Shown here: piece by piece, positions 8,001-13,424 of the stretch | How positions within the stretch are numbered: position 1 is the stretch's first letter | Layout of the letters: the number at the start of each line of letters is the position of its first letter | DNA from: an uncultured Eubacterium sp. | GTDB lineage: Bacteria > Bacillota > Clostridia > Lachnospirales > Lachnospiraceae | Direction of reading: 5' to 3' | Assembly (NCBI GenBank): GCA_905236295.1 | Contig: CAJOQF010000313.1 | Location: 1-15,437 of the forward strand | Length of the DNA stretch: 15,437 nt | Notes under the pieces: generated by a model | What the model was told of the DNA's origin: nothing | What the model saw: the letters and a program-made list of their open reading frames with translations, nothing else | Databases searched by the model: none | Position numbers and translations under genes: made by a program

Positions 8001-9205
8001 TTGAGAGGGCACTTCATTCCGAGGAGAATGCGAACAAGACAAAGTCGGAATTCCTTGCAAATATGTCGCATGAGATAAGAACCCCGATAAACGCAATAAT
8101 CGGAATGGATACAATGATAATGCGGGAGACGAGTCAGTCCGAAGTCAAACAATACGCAAAAGACATTCACAGCGCCAGCCAGACCTTACTGTCACTTATA
8201 AATGACATTCTCGATTTTTCGAAGATAGAATCCGGCAAACTGGAGCTTGTGCTTGGCGATTATGATCTGGCTACGCTTATCAACAATCTGATAAATATGG
8301 TAAAGCCGAAGGCTGAATCAAAGTCGTTGGAGCTTGAGCTTGATATTAATCCGGACATTCCGGGACAACTGTTTGGAGATGAGGTACGTATCCAGCAGAT
8401 CATACTCAATATCCTCAATAACGCCGTCAAATATACAAGAGAGGGCAAGATAGTATTTAAGATGGATTTTGAGAGATTTGAGAGCAAGGACATCCTCCTT
8501 AAAGTCAGCATTTCCGATACAGGAATCGGCATTAAAAAAGAGGATATCGACAAGCTGTTCTCTCCATATCAGCGTATTGAGGAGAAACGCAACAAGAATA
8601 TAGAGGGAACCGGACTTGGCATGAGTATTACAAAGAACCTCCTTGACAAGATGGGAAGCAAGCTGACTGTAAACAGTGTGTACGGCGAAGGCTCGACCTT
8701 CTCATTTGCGATAATCCAGACGGTGCGCTCGGAAGAAAAACTCGGAGATTTCCGGTCAAAGGTTTCTAACTTTGAGTCGGCGGATACGAACGTTGAGAGC
8801 TACCATGCACCTGACGCCAATATCCTGATAGTAGATGATGTAAAGATGAATCTTATGGTAGCAAAACGTCTCTTAAAGAGGATAAAGATCGGCGTTGAGC
8901 TGGCAAGCGGAGGAGTCGAGGCGGTCGGACTTGCAAAAGAAAGGAAGTACGACATAATATTCCTTGATTCGATGATGCCTGAGATGGATGGAGAAGAGAC
9001 TCTCCATGAGATAAGAAACAGCTGTCATATAAATGACAAAACTCCTATAATAGTCCTTACAGCAGATGCGATAAAGGGTGCGAGGGAGGAATACATCAGA
9101 AAAGGATTCGATGATTATCTCTCCAAACCTATTGAGGGAGTTGTATTTGAGGCTCTGATCAAAAAATATCTACCGGAAGAAAAGATTGTAAACGCAAAAG
9201 GATAG
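5051..9205 (+). CDS. Hybrid sensor histidine kinase with membrane sensor domain, double Reg_prop propeller, Y_Y_Y-like domain and receiver
   Basis: This 1384-residue protein (from ATG 5051) is built in the style of the hybrid two-component sensors that detect polysaccharides in Bacteroides. In order: about six membrane helices in residues 1-177, resembling an ECF-transporter S component; a KKKKRAKRLKK stretch (179-189); a signal-peptide-like helix (about 194-212) ending ANA-D at 214-217; fourteen Reg_prop-type repeats (about 225-815; D..G..WVGT..GL pattern, strongest in the first two); a Y_Y_Y-like beta domain (about 845-912); a membrane helix near 939-960; a charged coiled coil; HisKA with phospho-acceptor H1007 in SHEIRTP; HATPase with NNAVKY, DTGIGI and GTGLGM; and a receiver (about 1257-1373) with D1262, D1263, phospho-acceptor D1306 and K1359. 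No DNA-binding domain follows. Topology places the propellers outside and the kinase inside. The partner that receives phosphate is not visible; the HD-GYP protein upstream is the obvious functional neighbour. Confidence 0.9.
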   Translation: MSKYKRYVLITIIGILINLLGRYISYKTNMPAYMDFIGSLGAAYFGGPVCAGIAALISNGISSAFIHTDILIMVADVATAIGIGFMAKKLRFLEKMVASVTVTTVFALDRTFFIWIFNLIFLEGKTTLEYPNALISMFESKNLHYGFNAFFGAWFIGFVDIAAAVIILFIAIRLIRYWKKKKRAKRLKKALGGTIRIGLLAMSLVAPMALPITANADEGLGFVEKTYSSEDGLMGGGANDITQTSDGSMWVGTHGGLYRFTGDEFTLLNIFDNVRSVKTLFTDHSGLLWVGTNESGVTLIDGAREAVTIDVNKGLLSNSVKYIEQDAEGNYYFATAKGLCVAEYDGKNIIVKRTFPQLDSVRHLATDSVGHVVAVDSLGKVWEITEEGEAEEVETPDYIAKSVNYDSNDRLYIGTSQDQIYIYEYEKNSYKLKQTILTEGLNSINELFFDSSGITFIAAESGIGYIDLDGNVYAIDSREFNNSVENIFKDYQGNIWFTSARCGLLSIGKSRFSDLFKSKTIEQAVVNVVREYNNRLYIGTESGLEIIEKEKGGVVENTLTERFAGDRIRSMTKTAAGNLLILGNDEGLVEVRKDGSFSDYLYDAAYRENETRFIMQRKDGTIVTSSNEGLTFMRNHRVLRRLKVGQNLGSERVLNLIETDDGTLLAGTDGGGILQIDGYKVKKYLDIGDGLNSGVILRIVKDNIGGGYFVLTGNGMDYIATDGSVVDINGLDYNNNYDLWQTDDEKVYILGGAGIYIIDYDELMHRSESKSYVLLDSTKGLPGSITSNAWNYLSEDGMFYISGTTGLYSMNIKEYGMEVTEYKTELRSTRFDKTIQYPVDSETTIIDRGVETVELTIGVNNFTMTDPIIRYYMSGVDTKKKTVPASQLKPIEYSGLTYGQHDFHIEVLNEDKRLLSDHVYSFFKERELYETLTFKIYFQIIMVLIFAFAIVSAIQGGVYGLSKRDKQAHEQLIARLEKEKADALERALHSEENANKTKSEFLANMSHEIRTPINAIIGMDTMIMRETSQSEVKQYAKDIHSASQTLLSLINDILDFSKIESGKLELVLGDYDLATLINNLINMVKPKAESKSLELELDINPDIPGQLFGDEVRIQQIILNILNNAVKYTREGKIVFKMDFERFESKDILLKVSISDTGIGIKKEDIDKLFSPYQRIEEKRNKNIEGTGLGMSITKNLLDKMGSKLTVNSVYGEGSTFSFAIIQTVRSEEKLGDFRSKVSNFESADTNVESYHAPDANILIVDDVKMNLMVAKRLLKRIKIGVELASGGVEAVGLAKERKYDIIFLDSMMPEMDGEETLHEIRNSCHINDKTPIIVLTADAIKGAREEYIRKGFDDYLSKPIEGVVFEALIKKYLPEEKIVNAKG

Positions 9206-9228
9206 ACTGGTTTACAATTGGAGCAAAT

Positions 9229-9260
9229 AAAAAGAAGTGGGCATGTACCCACTTCTTTTT
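9229..9260. terminator. Bidirectional rho-independent terminator
   Basis: AAAAAGAAGTGGG (9229-9241) pairs perfectly with CCCACTTCTTTTT (9248-9260) around CATGTA. The A run on one side and T run on the other make it a terminator in both directions, serving the hybrid kinase operon on + and the convergent chemoreceptor gene on -, whose stop is at 9264-9266. Confidence 0.92.
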
Positions 9261-9263
9261 GTA

Positions 9264-11084
9264 TTAAACCTTAAAGAATCCAATTTCCTGTTTGAGCTCT
9301 TCGGCAATACCCTTGAGGTTTTCTGCTTCTTCCAATATATCGCCCATGTTTTCGTCAAGCTGTTGGATAGAGGCACTGGACTGCTGTGTACTTGCTGCAT
9401 TTTCTTCGGATATCGCGGAGAGTGACTCGACAGCGTTAATGATGGATTCCTTGTTGTCGCCGAGAACCTTTGCGAGTTCAAGGATGTTCTTGTTGCCTGC
9501 CTGGGTGGCTTCAAGCATCTGGAGCATCTCGTCGAAGGACTCGATCATATTCTGCATCTCAGAAGACTCTTTATCGATTGCTTCCTGAATGTCAGCAGTG
9601 AGATTCTTGTTGGCATTGGAGAGTTTGATGATGTCTGAGAGCATATCGGTGATTTCTTTTGCGGTCTTGTCAGACTGATCTGCAAGTCCCTGTATCTCGT
9701 CGGCGACGACTGCAAATCCCTTGCCGGCTTCGCCCGCTCTGGCTGCCTCAATAGAAGCATTGAGTGAGAGAAGGTTGGTCTGGCTTGCGATAGCGATGAT
9801 GCCATCGGCAGCTGCGGAAATCTTTTCGACCATATTTGCGGTATTTTCTACAGAATCGGAAATCTCCTGAGCCTTGTCTGCCATGAGCTGATCTGCTTCT
9901 TTGAGGTCGGTAAGCTGTTTTTGTACGTTAACAGAACCTTCGTAAAGCTTCTCGCCCATCTCCATATTGGATTCTGCTGAATTTATGACATTGTCGGTGG
10001 CATCCCCCATCTCGACAACAATATCCGAGGTGCCCTGTACGTCCTGAGCCATCTGAGTGGAACCGTTTGCAAGATCCTCAACTGCCTGGTCGATATCTCC
10101 GGTCATCTGACGGCTTGTCTCTACGCTTTCGGCTGTACCGTCTGATTTTGCGTTTACATGGTCAGCGTGCTCAATGATCTGAAGCATTGATTTTTGTAAC
10201 TTTTCACGCATTCCCTCGAGATGTGTCGCGATGATAAAGAAATCGCGGATGCTTGAACTCGGGGCGATAACGGTTGCGAAGTCGCCGCCCGCGAGAACGC
10301 TTATCTCTGCTTCGACTTTCTTTACCGCCTTTGAGACATTCCTGATGGTGATTATAACAACGACTGCCAATATAGCTATGACAACAGCGAAGATGATAAC
10401 CAGGATCATTATTGATCGGTCAATGGAAGCGTCGAGTGTGGACTTTTCTTTTACTGCCCATGTATCTACGATATTAGCCATTTCCGAAAGATCTTCGCGT
10501 GCAATCTCAAATTTATTGTTGAACTCTTCAAAAGCAGATCCGTTGTCGATTCCTTTGTTTTTTGCATCGAGAGCGGCGTTTTCAATGTCGTAGCATGTCT
10601 CCCAATCAGCGACGGCTGTCTCAAACTTTGAATAAAGGCTTTCGAATGTAGCATCGCTTCCCTCGACTGTAGTGCCTGTCCACAGCGTCGGATCCTTTTT
10701 GGCGAGCTCGACAGCCTCAGCCATGCGCTCCTTTACCTGATCTTTGTTCTCGGTGTATTCATCGAGCTTTGAGGTTATCATCTCTTTTAACTCAGGTGTG
10801 CTTTGTACCGCATCAAGGGCGATATTGTCATTGTACTGCGTCGCGCCGTAAATTGCCTGATAGAGATCCCTGTCGGCATTTAAGATGTCAGAAGACAGAG
10901 AGTGAAGGTATTCGTAGTAAATCTGTTCACTCTCTGTCTTCACCTTTTCAAGCTGCATAGCCGAAACAACAAGGCTTACAATAAGGGCTGCCATGAGCGG
11001 CAACGCAATAATAAGCATCATTGCGCTAAGCTTTAACCGTTTGCTCGAACTTTTTTTCGCGTGCTGTTTTGTCTGTTTAGCCAT
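9264..11084 (-). CDS. Methyl-accepting chemotaxis protein
   Basis: Chemoreceptors of this type control the CheA kinase and hence flagellar rotation. The 606-residue protein has a basic cytoplasmic N-terminus, a membrane helix at about 19-42, an all-helical outer domain of about 180 residues that looks like a four-helix bundle, a second membrane helix at about 225-247, a HAMP linker, and a long coiled-coil signalling domain. The conserved hairpin tip is present near residues 435-470 ([18 protein letters not shown], then GFAVVADE). There is no CheR/CheB-tethering pentapeptide at the end. The ligand cannot be told from sequence. It stands alone with its own promoter and terminator; no other che or flagellar gene is in the window. 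ATG 11084 is chosen over an upstream TTG because GGAGG sits 8 bases before it. Confidence 0.93.
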   Translation of the reverse strand: MAKQTKQHAKKSSSKRLKLSAMMLIIALPLMAALIVSLVVSAMQLEKVKTESEQIYYEYLHSLSSDILNADRDLYQAIYGATQYNDNIALDAVQSTPELKEMITSKLDEYTENKDQVKERMAEAVELAKKDPTLWTGTTVEGSDATFESLYSKFETAVADWETCYDIENAALDAKNKGIDNGSAFEEFNNKFEIAREDLSEMANIVDTWAVKEKSTLDASIDRSIMILVIIFAVVIAILAVVVIITIRNVSKAVKKVEAEISVLAGGDFATVIAPSSSIRDFFIIATHLEGMREKLQKSMLQIIEHADHVNAKSDGTAESVETSRQMTGDIDQAVEDLANGSTQMAQDVQGTSDIVVEMGDATDNVINSAESNMEMGEKLYEGSVNVQKQLTDLKEADQLMADKAQEISDSVENTANMVEKISAAADGIIAIASQTNLLSLNASIEAARAGEAGKGFAVVADEIQGLADQSDKTAKEITDMLSDIIKLSNANKNLTADIQEAIDKESSEMQNMIESFDEMLQMLEATQAGNKNILELAKVLGDNKESIINAVESLSAISEENAASTQQSSASIQQLDENMGDILEEAENLKGIAEELKQEIGFFKV

Positions 11085-11092
11085 TAACAATT

Positions 11093-11097
11093 CCTCC
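11093..11097 (-). promoter_or_regulatory. Ribosome binding site deciding the chemoreceptor start
   Basis: CCTCC on + (GGAGG on -) lies 8 bases before ATG 11084-11082. An in-frame TTG at 11099 would put this site inside the gene, so the ATG start is preferred. Confidence 0.75.
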
Positions 11098-11180
11098 AAT
11101 CAAAAATATAGTATATGCCGGCAGGTGATACTACCCTAAGTGTATGAATAGAGTATTAATATAACCCTCCGTTTAAAACA

Positions 11181-11209
11181 ATGTTATCACATTTAACGAT
11201 CAATGACAA
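11181..11209 (-). promoter_or_regulatory. Sigma-A-type promoter of the chemoreceptor gene
   Basis: Read on the - strand, TTGTCA (11209-11204) is 17 bases from TAACAT (11186-11181): five and four matches to TTGACA and TATAAT. It would start transcription about 90 bases before the ATG. No sigma-D-type motility promoter was recognised in the gap. Confidence 0.6.
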
Positions 11210-11261
11210 GAAAAACCCTTGTTACGCCTTGATATTCGGGGGAGTATGGGTCAAATTATGC

Positions 11262-11290
11262 TTGGCTTTGCCAATTATTTGGATTATAAT
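11262..11290 (+). promoter_or_regulatory. Sigma-A-type promoter of the Sir2 gene
   Basis: TTGGCT (11262-11267) and a perfect TATAAT (11285-11290) are 17 bases apart. The start of transcription would fall near 11297, about 30 bases before ATG 11326. This promoter diverges from that of the chemoreceptor, with about 50 bases between the two -35 boxes. Confidence 0.7.
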
Positions 11291-11325
11291 TAAGAAACAT
11301 CATACGGAAAGGATATGAAGATGAT

Positions 11326-12063
11326 ATGGATGCAAAGATTCAGGAATTAAAAGATATACTTCAAAACAGTGATAACATAGTGTTTTTCGGAGGCGCAGGC
11401 ATAAGTACAGCAAGCGGGATTCCGGATTTCAGAAGCTCCGACGGGTTATACTCGCAGAATCTTGGAAGGCATTTCACGCCTGAACAGGCGGTATCGCATT
11501 CGTTTTTTGTACAGTATCCGGAAGATTTTTTTGATTTTTATAAGGAGAATCTTATCTATCCGGATGCAAAGCCGAGCGGCTGTCATATAGCTCTTGCAAG
11601 ACTTGAGGAGATGGGAAAGCTAAAAGCCGTTGTCACACAGAATATTGACGGGCTCCACCAGGCGGCGGGCTCGAAGGTTGTATATGAGCTACACGGGTCT
11701 GTATTGAGAAACTACTGCATGAAATGCGGTCAGTTCTATGATGAGAAATTTATCCTTGAGTCGGAAGGGATTCCGAAGTGTACAAAATGCGGAGGCTCGG
11801 TCAAGCCGGATGTGGTGCTCTACGAGGAGGGGCTTGACCAGGATGTTATAAACGGAGCAGTCGATGCGATATCAAAAGCCGACACCCTTATAATAGGAGG
11901 AACTTCGCTTATCGTGTATCCGGCGGCCGGTCTTATCAATTATTTCCACGGAAGCAAGCTGGTGCTTATCAACAAGTCCAAGACTTCGGCCGACTCCAAG
12001 GCGGATCTGGTCATCAATGATGATATAGCTAAAGTGATGATGGAGGCAGTAGAAAACCTTTAA
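11326..12063 (+). CDS. cobB: NAD-dependent protein deacetylase, Sir2 family
   Basis: Sirtuins remove acyl groups from lysines using NAD+, releasing nicotinamide and O-acetyl-ADP-ribose; in bacteria a classic target is acetyl-CoA synthetase. At 245 residues this has normal bacterial length. Visible are the NAD-binding GAGISTASGIPDFRS near the N-terminus, QNIDG at 105-109, the catalytic His at 123 in ELHGS, a zinc site C131/C134 and C152/C155, and GGTSL followed by VYPAAG near the C-terminus. All key residues are present. The start at ATG 11326 has only a moderate AAAGGA site 12 bases upstream; nearby ATGs at 11315 and 11321 are out of frame. No hairpin terminator was seen after the stop, so some read-through into the rpsF operon is possible. 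Confidence 0.95.
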   Translation: MDAKIQELKDILQNSDNIVFFGGAGISTASGIPDFRSSDGLYSQNLGRHFTPEQAVSHSFFVQYPEDFFDFYKENLIYPDAKPSGCHIALARLEEMGKLKAVVTQNIDGLHQAAGSKVVYELHGSVLRNYCMKCGQFYDEKFILESEGIPKCTKCGGSVKPDVVLYEEGLDQDVINGAVDAISKADTLIIGGTSLIVYPAAGLINYFHGSKLVLINKSKTSADSKADLVINDDIAKVMMEAVENL

Positions 12064-12074
12064 CCAAAAAATGC

Positions 12075-12103
12075 TTGACGACCCGAAAAAATCATGCTAA
12101 TAT
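12075..12103 (+). promoter_or_regulatory. Strong extended -10 promoter of rpsF-ssb-rpsR
   Basis: TTGACG (12075-12080) is 17 bases from TAATAT (12098-12103), and TGC directly precedes the -10 to give an extended TGnTAATAT element. This is a good promoter for a ribosomal protein operon and leaves a leader of roughly 75-80 bases. Confidence 0.75.
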
Positions 12104-12126
12104 GTTGTTTCGTGATAAATAATTCC

Positions 12127-12161
12127 TTGGTTTCCCGCAATATAAACGGAGGGAAGCCCAA
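12127..12161 (+). promoter_or_regulatory. Structured leader of rpsF, candidate S6:S18 binding element
   Basis: GGTTTCCC (12129-12136) can pair with GGGAAGCC (12151-12158), 8 bp with one G-U, and TTGG/CCAA extends it with one bulged C. The 14-base apical part holds a G and CGG, giving CCCG at 12134-12137 opposite CGG at 12147-12149. The S6:S18 complex is known to bind a structured element with a CCG feature in many rpsF leaders. The match here is by position and general shape only. Confidence 0.45.
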
Positions 12162-12187
12162 AAAGGCCAAAAGGAGGTACGATTAGC

Positions 12188-12502
12188 ATGAACAAATATG
12201 AATTAGCTCTGGTTGTTAATGCAAAGATCGAGGACGAAGAGAGAACCGCTGTTGTTGAGCGTGCAAAAGAGTATATCACTCGTGCAGGCGGAAACATCAC
12301 AGAGGTTGAGGATTGGGGCAAGAAGAGACTTGCTTACGAAATCCAGAAGATGAGAGAAGGATTCTACTTCTTCATCCACTTCGAGGCAGAGGCAGAGGCT
12401 CCTGCAGCAATCGAAGAAAATGTCCGTATTATGGACAACGTTCTCAGATTTTTAGTCGTTAGATCAGACGAAGAGCAAAGCGATCAAAAAGAAGGAGAAT
12501 AA
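12188..12502 (+). CDS. rpsF: 30S ribosomal protein S6
   Basis: S6 pairs with S18 in the platform of the small ribosomal subunit. The 104-residue sequence has the family's usual length and pattern: an N-terminal MNKYELALVVNAKIE strand, a central WGKKRLAYEIQK segment that contacts S18 and rRNA, and the RIMDNVLRFLVVR strand near the end. The tail is short and charged (Asp/Glu/Gln/Lys). AAGGAGG at 12171-12177 stands 10 bases before the ATG. It is the first gene of rpsF-ssb-rpsR, the conserved bacterial order, and ssb begins 3 bases after its stop. Confidence 0.97.
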   Translation: MNKYELALVVNAKIEDEERTAVVERAKEYITRAGGNITEVEDWGKKRLAYEIQKMREGFYFFIHFEAEAEAPAAIEENVRIMDNVLRFLVVRSDEEQSDQKEGE

Positions 12503-12505
12503 TAT

Positions 12506-12952
12506 ATGAACAAGGTAATACTGATGGGGCGGCTTACAAGAGATCCTGAGATCAGATATTCACAGGGTGAGCAATCCACTGCGATTGCCAGATATACGAT
12601 AGCCGTAGATAGAAGATTTCAGAGAAATAACTCAGACGGGCAGACAGCTGATTTCATACCGTGCGTAGCATTCGGCAGGTCAGGTGAGTTCGCAGAGAAG
12701 TATTTCCACAAGGGAATCAAGGTCGTAGTTGAGGGGCGTATACAGACCGGAAGTTACACCAACAAGGAAGGACAGAAGGTCTACACGACTGAGGTTATCG
12801 TTGAAAATCAGGAATTCGCAGAGAGTAAGAACGCAAATGCCGGCGGAGCTGACAGCTTTGCACCGACAGACAGACCGTCACCGGAGAACGCTTCGATAGA
12901 CGGATTTATGAACATACCGGAAGGTATTGACGAGGAATTACCGTTTAATTAA
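12506..12952 (+). CDS. ssb: Single-stranded DNA-binding protein
   Basis: SSB coats single-stranded DNA during replication, repair and recombination and recruits partners through its C-terminal tip. The OB fold occupies about residues 1-105, opening with MNKVILMGRLTRDPEIRY and containing FIPCVAFGR and the VEGRIQTGSYTNKEGQKVYTTEV segment. A short flexible linker follows, then an acidic tip. The tip ends DEELPFN, so an Asn follows the Pro-Phe pair that is normally the very end. At 148 residues it is slightly shorter than Bacillus SsbA. A GAAGGAGA site precedes ATG 12506. Placement between rpsF and rpsR marks it as the main housekeeping SSB. Confidence 0.97.
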   Translation: MNKVILMGRLTRDPEIRYSQGEQSTAIARYTIAVDRRFQRNNSDGQTADFIPCVAFGRSGEFAEKYFHKGIKVVVEGRIQTGSYTNKEGQKVYTTEVIVENQEFAESKNANAGGADSFAPTDRPSPENASIDGFMNIPEGIDEELPFN

Positions 12953-12957
12953 ACATA

Positions 12958-12981
12958 GTCTGTAGGTATCACGCTACAGGC
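12958..12981 (+). other. Hairpin between ssb and rpsR
   Basis: GTCTGTAG (12958-12965) pairs with CTACAGGC (12974-12981), 8 bp with one G-U, around an 8-base loop. No T run follows, so it is unlikely to be a terminator. It could be an mRNA processing or stability element, or a local control of rpsR output. Confidence 0.45.
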
Positions 12982-13005
12982 GATTATTGATAGGAGGAAT
13001 AAGAA

Positions 13006-13266
13006 ATGGCTTACAACAGGTCAGACAGAGGCGACGGCCCGATGAAGAGACGTGGCGGACGCAGAAGAAAAAAAGTTTGTGTATTCTGTGGTAAGGACAA
13101 TGTTATCGACTATAAGGATACAGCAAAGCTCAAGAGATATATTTCCGAGAGAGGAAAGATTCTTCCGCGCAGAATCACAGGAAACTGCGCAAAGCATCAG
13201 AGAGCCCTCACAGTAGCAATAAAGAGAGCTCGCCATGTGGCTTTGATGCCGTATGTAACGGACTAA
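13006..13266 (+). CDS. rpsR: 30S ribosomal protein S18
   Basis: S18 binds 16S rRNA with S6 in the subunit platform. The 86-residue protein has an arginine-rich N-terminus (RRGGRRRKK), then CVFCGKD, YKD and [18 protein letters not shown], a GNCAKHQR segment and the [11 protein letters not shown] end, all typical. The CxxC and the later C..H keep the residues of a zinc-ribbon (C+) form of S18. GGAGGAA precedes the ATG at normal distance. It closes the rpsF operon and is followed by a strong terminator. Confidence 0.97.
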   Translation: MAYNRSDRGDGPMKRRGGRRRKKVCVFCGKDNVIDYKDTAKLKRYISERGKILPRRITGNCAKHQRALTVAIKRARHVALMPYVTD

Positions 13267-13274
13267 AGAATGAC

Positions 13275-13311
13275 AAGGAGTTGTCGCTTAAATGCGGCGG
13301 CTCCTTTTTTT
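13275..13311 (+). terminator. Rho-independent terminator of the rpsF operon
   Basis: A 13-bp stem pairs AAGGAGTTGTCGC (13275-13287) with GCGGCGGCTCCTT (13294-13306), including three G-U pairs, around a 6-base loop. It is followed directly by a T run to 13311. It begins 8 bases after the rpsR stop codon. Confidence 0.92.
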
Positions 13312-13345
13312 GATTTCGCAATGTATGTATTATTGATTATTGAGG

Positions 13346-13410
13346 TTGAATTTGTTATTATAAGAAATTATGAAATAAATATAAAGGGTTTATAATGTAG
13401 GGGTTATAAT
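13346..13410 (+). promoter_or_regulatory. Candidate promoter region of gdpP
   Basis: Two readings are possible. TTGAAT (13346-13351) with TATGAA (13369-13374) has 17-base spacing and moderate matches. A perfect TATAAT at 13391-13396 has only a poor -35. A second TATAAT at 13405-13410 lies too near the ribosome site (TGGAGG at 13414-13419) to be used for this gene. The two TATAAT units form an imperfect tandem repeat (GGGTTTATAAT and GGGGTTATAAT). Confidence 0.4.
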
Positions 13411-13424
13411 ACCTGGAGGTTGTT

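Noticed and set aside
9206..9263. Possible small gene between the hybrid kinase and the chemoreceptor
   Set aside because: The gap is filled by the perfect bidirectional terminator; there is no room for a gene.
11085..11325. Search for a c-di-GMP or other riboswitch before the chemoreceptor and Sir2 genes
   Set aside because: None of the conserved GEMM-type core sequences are present, and no other riboswitch class was recognised.
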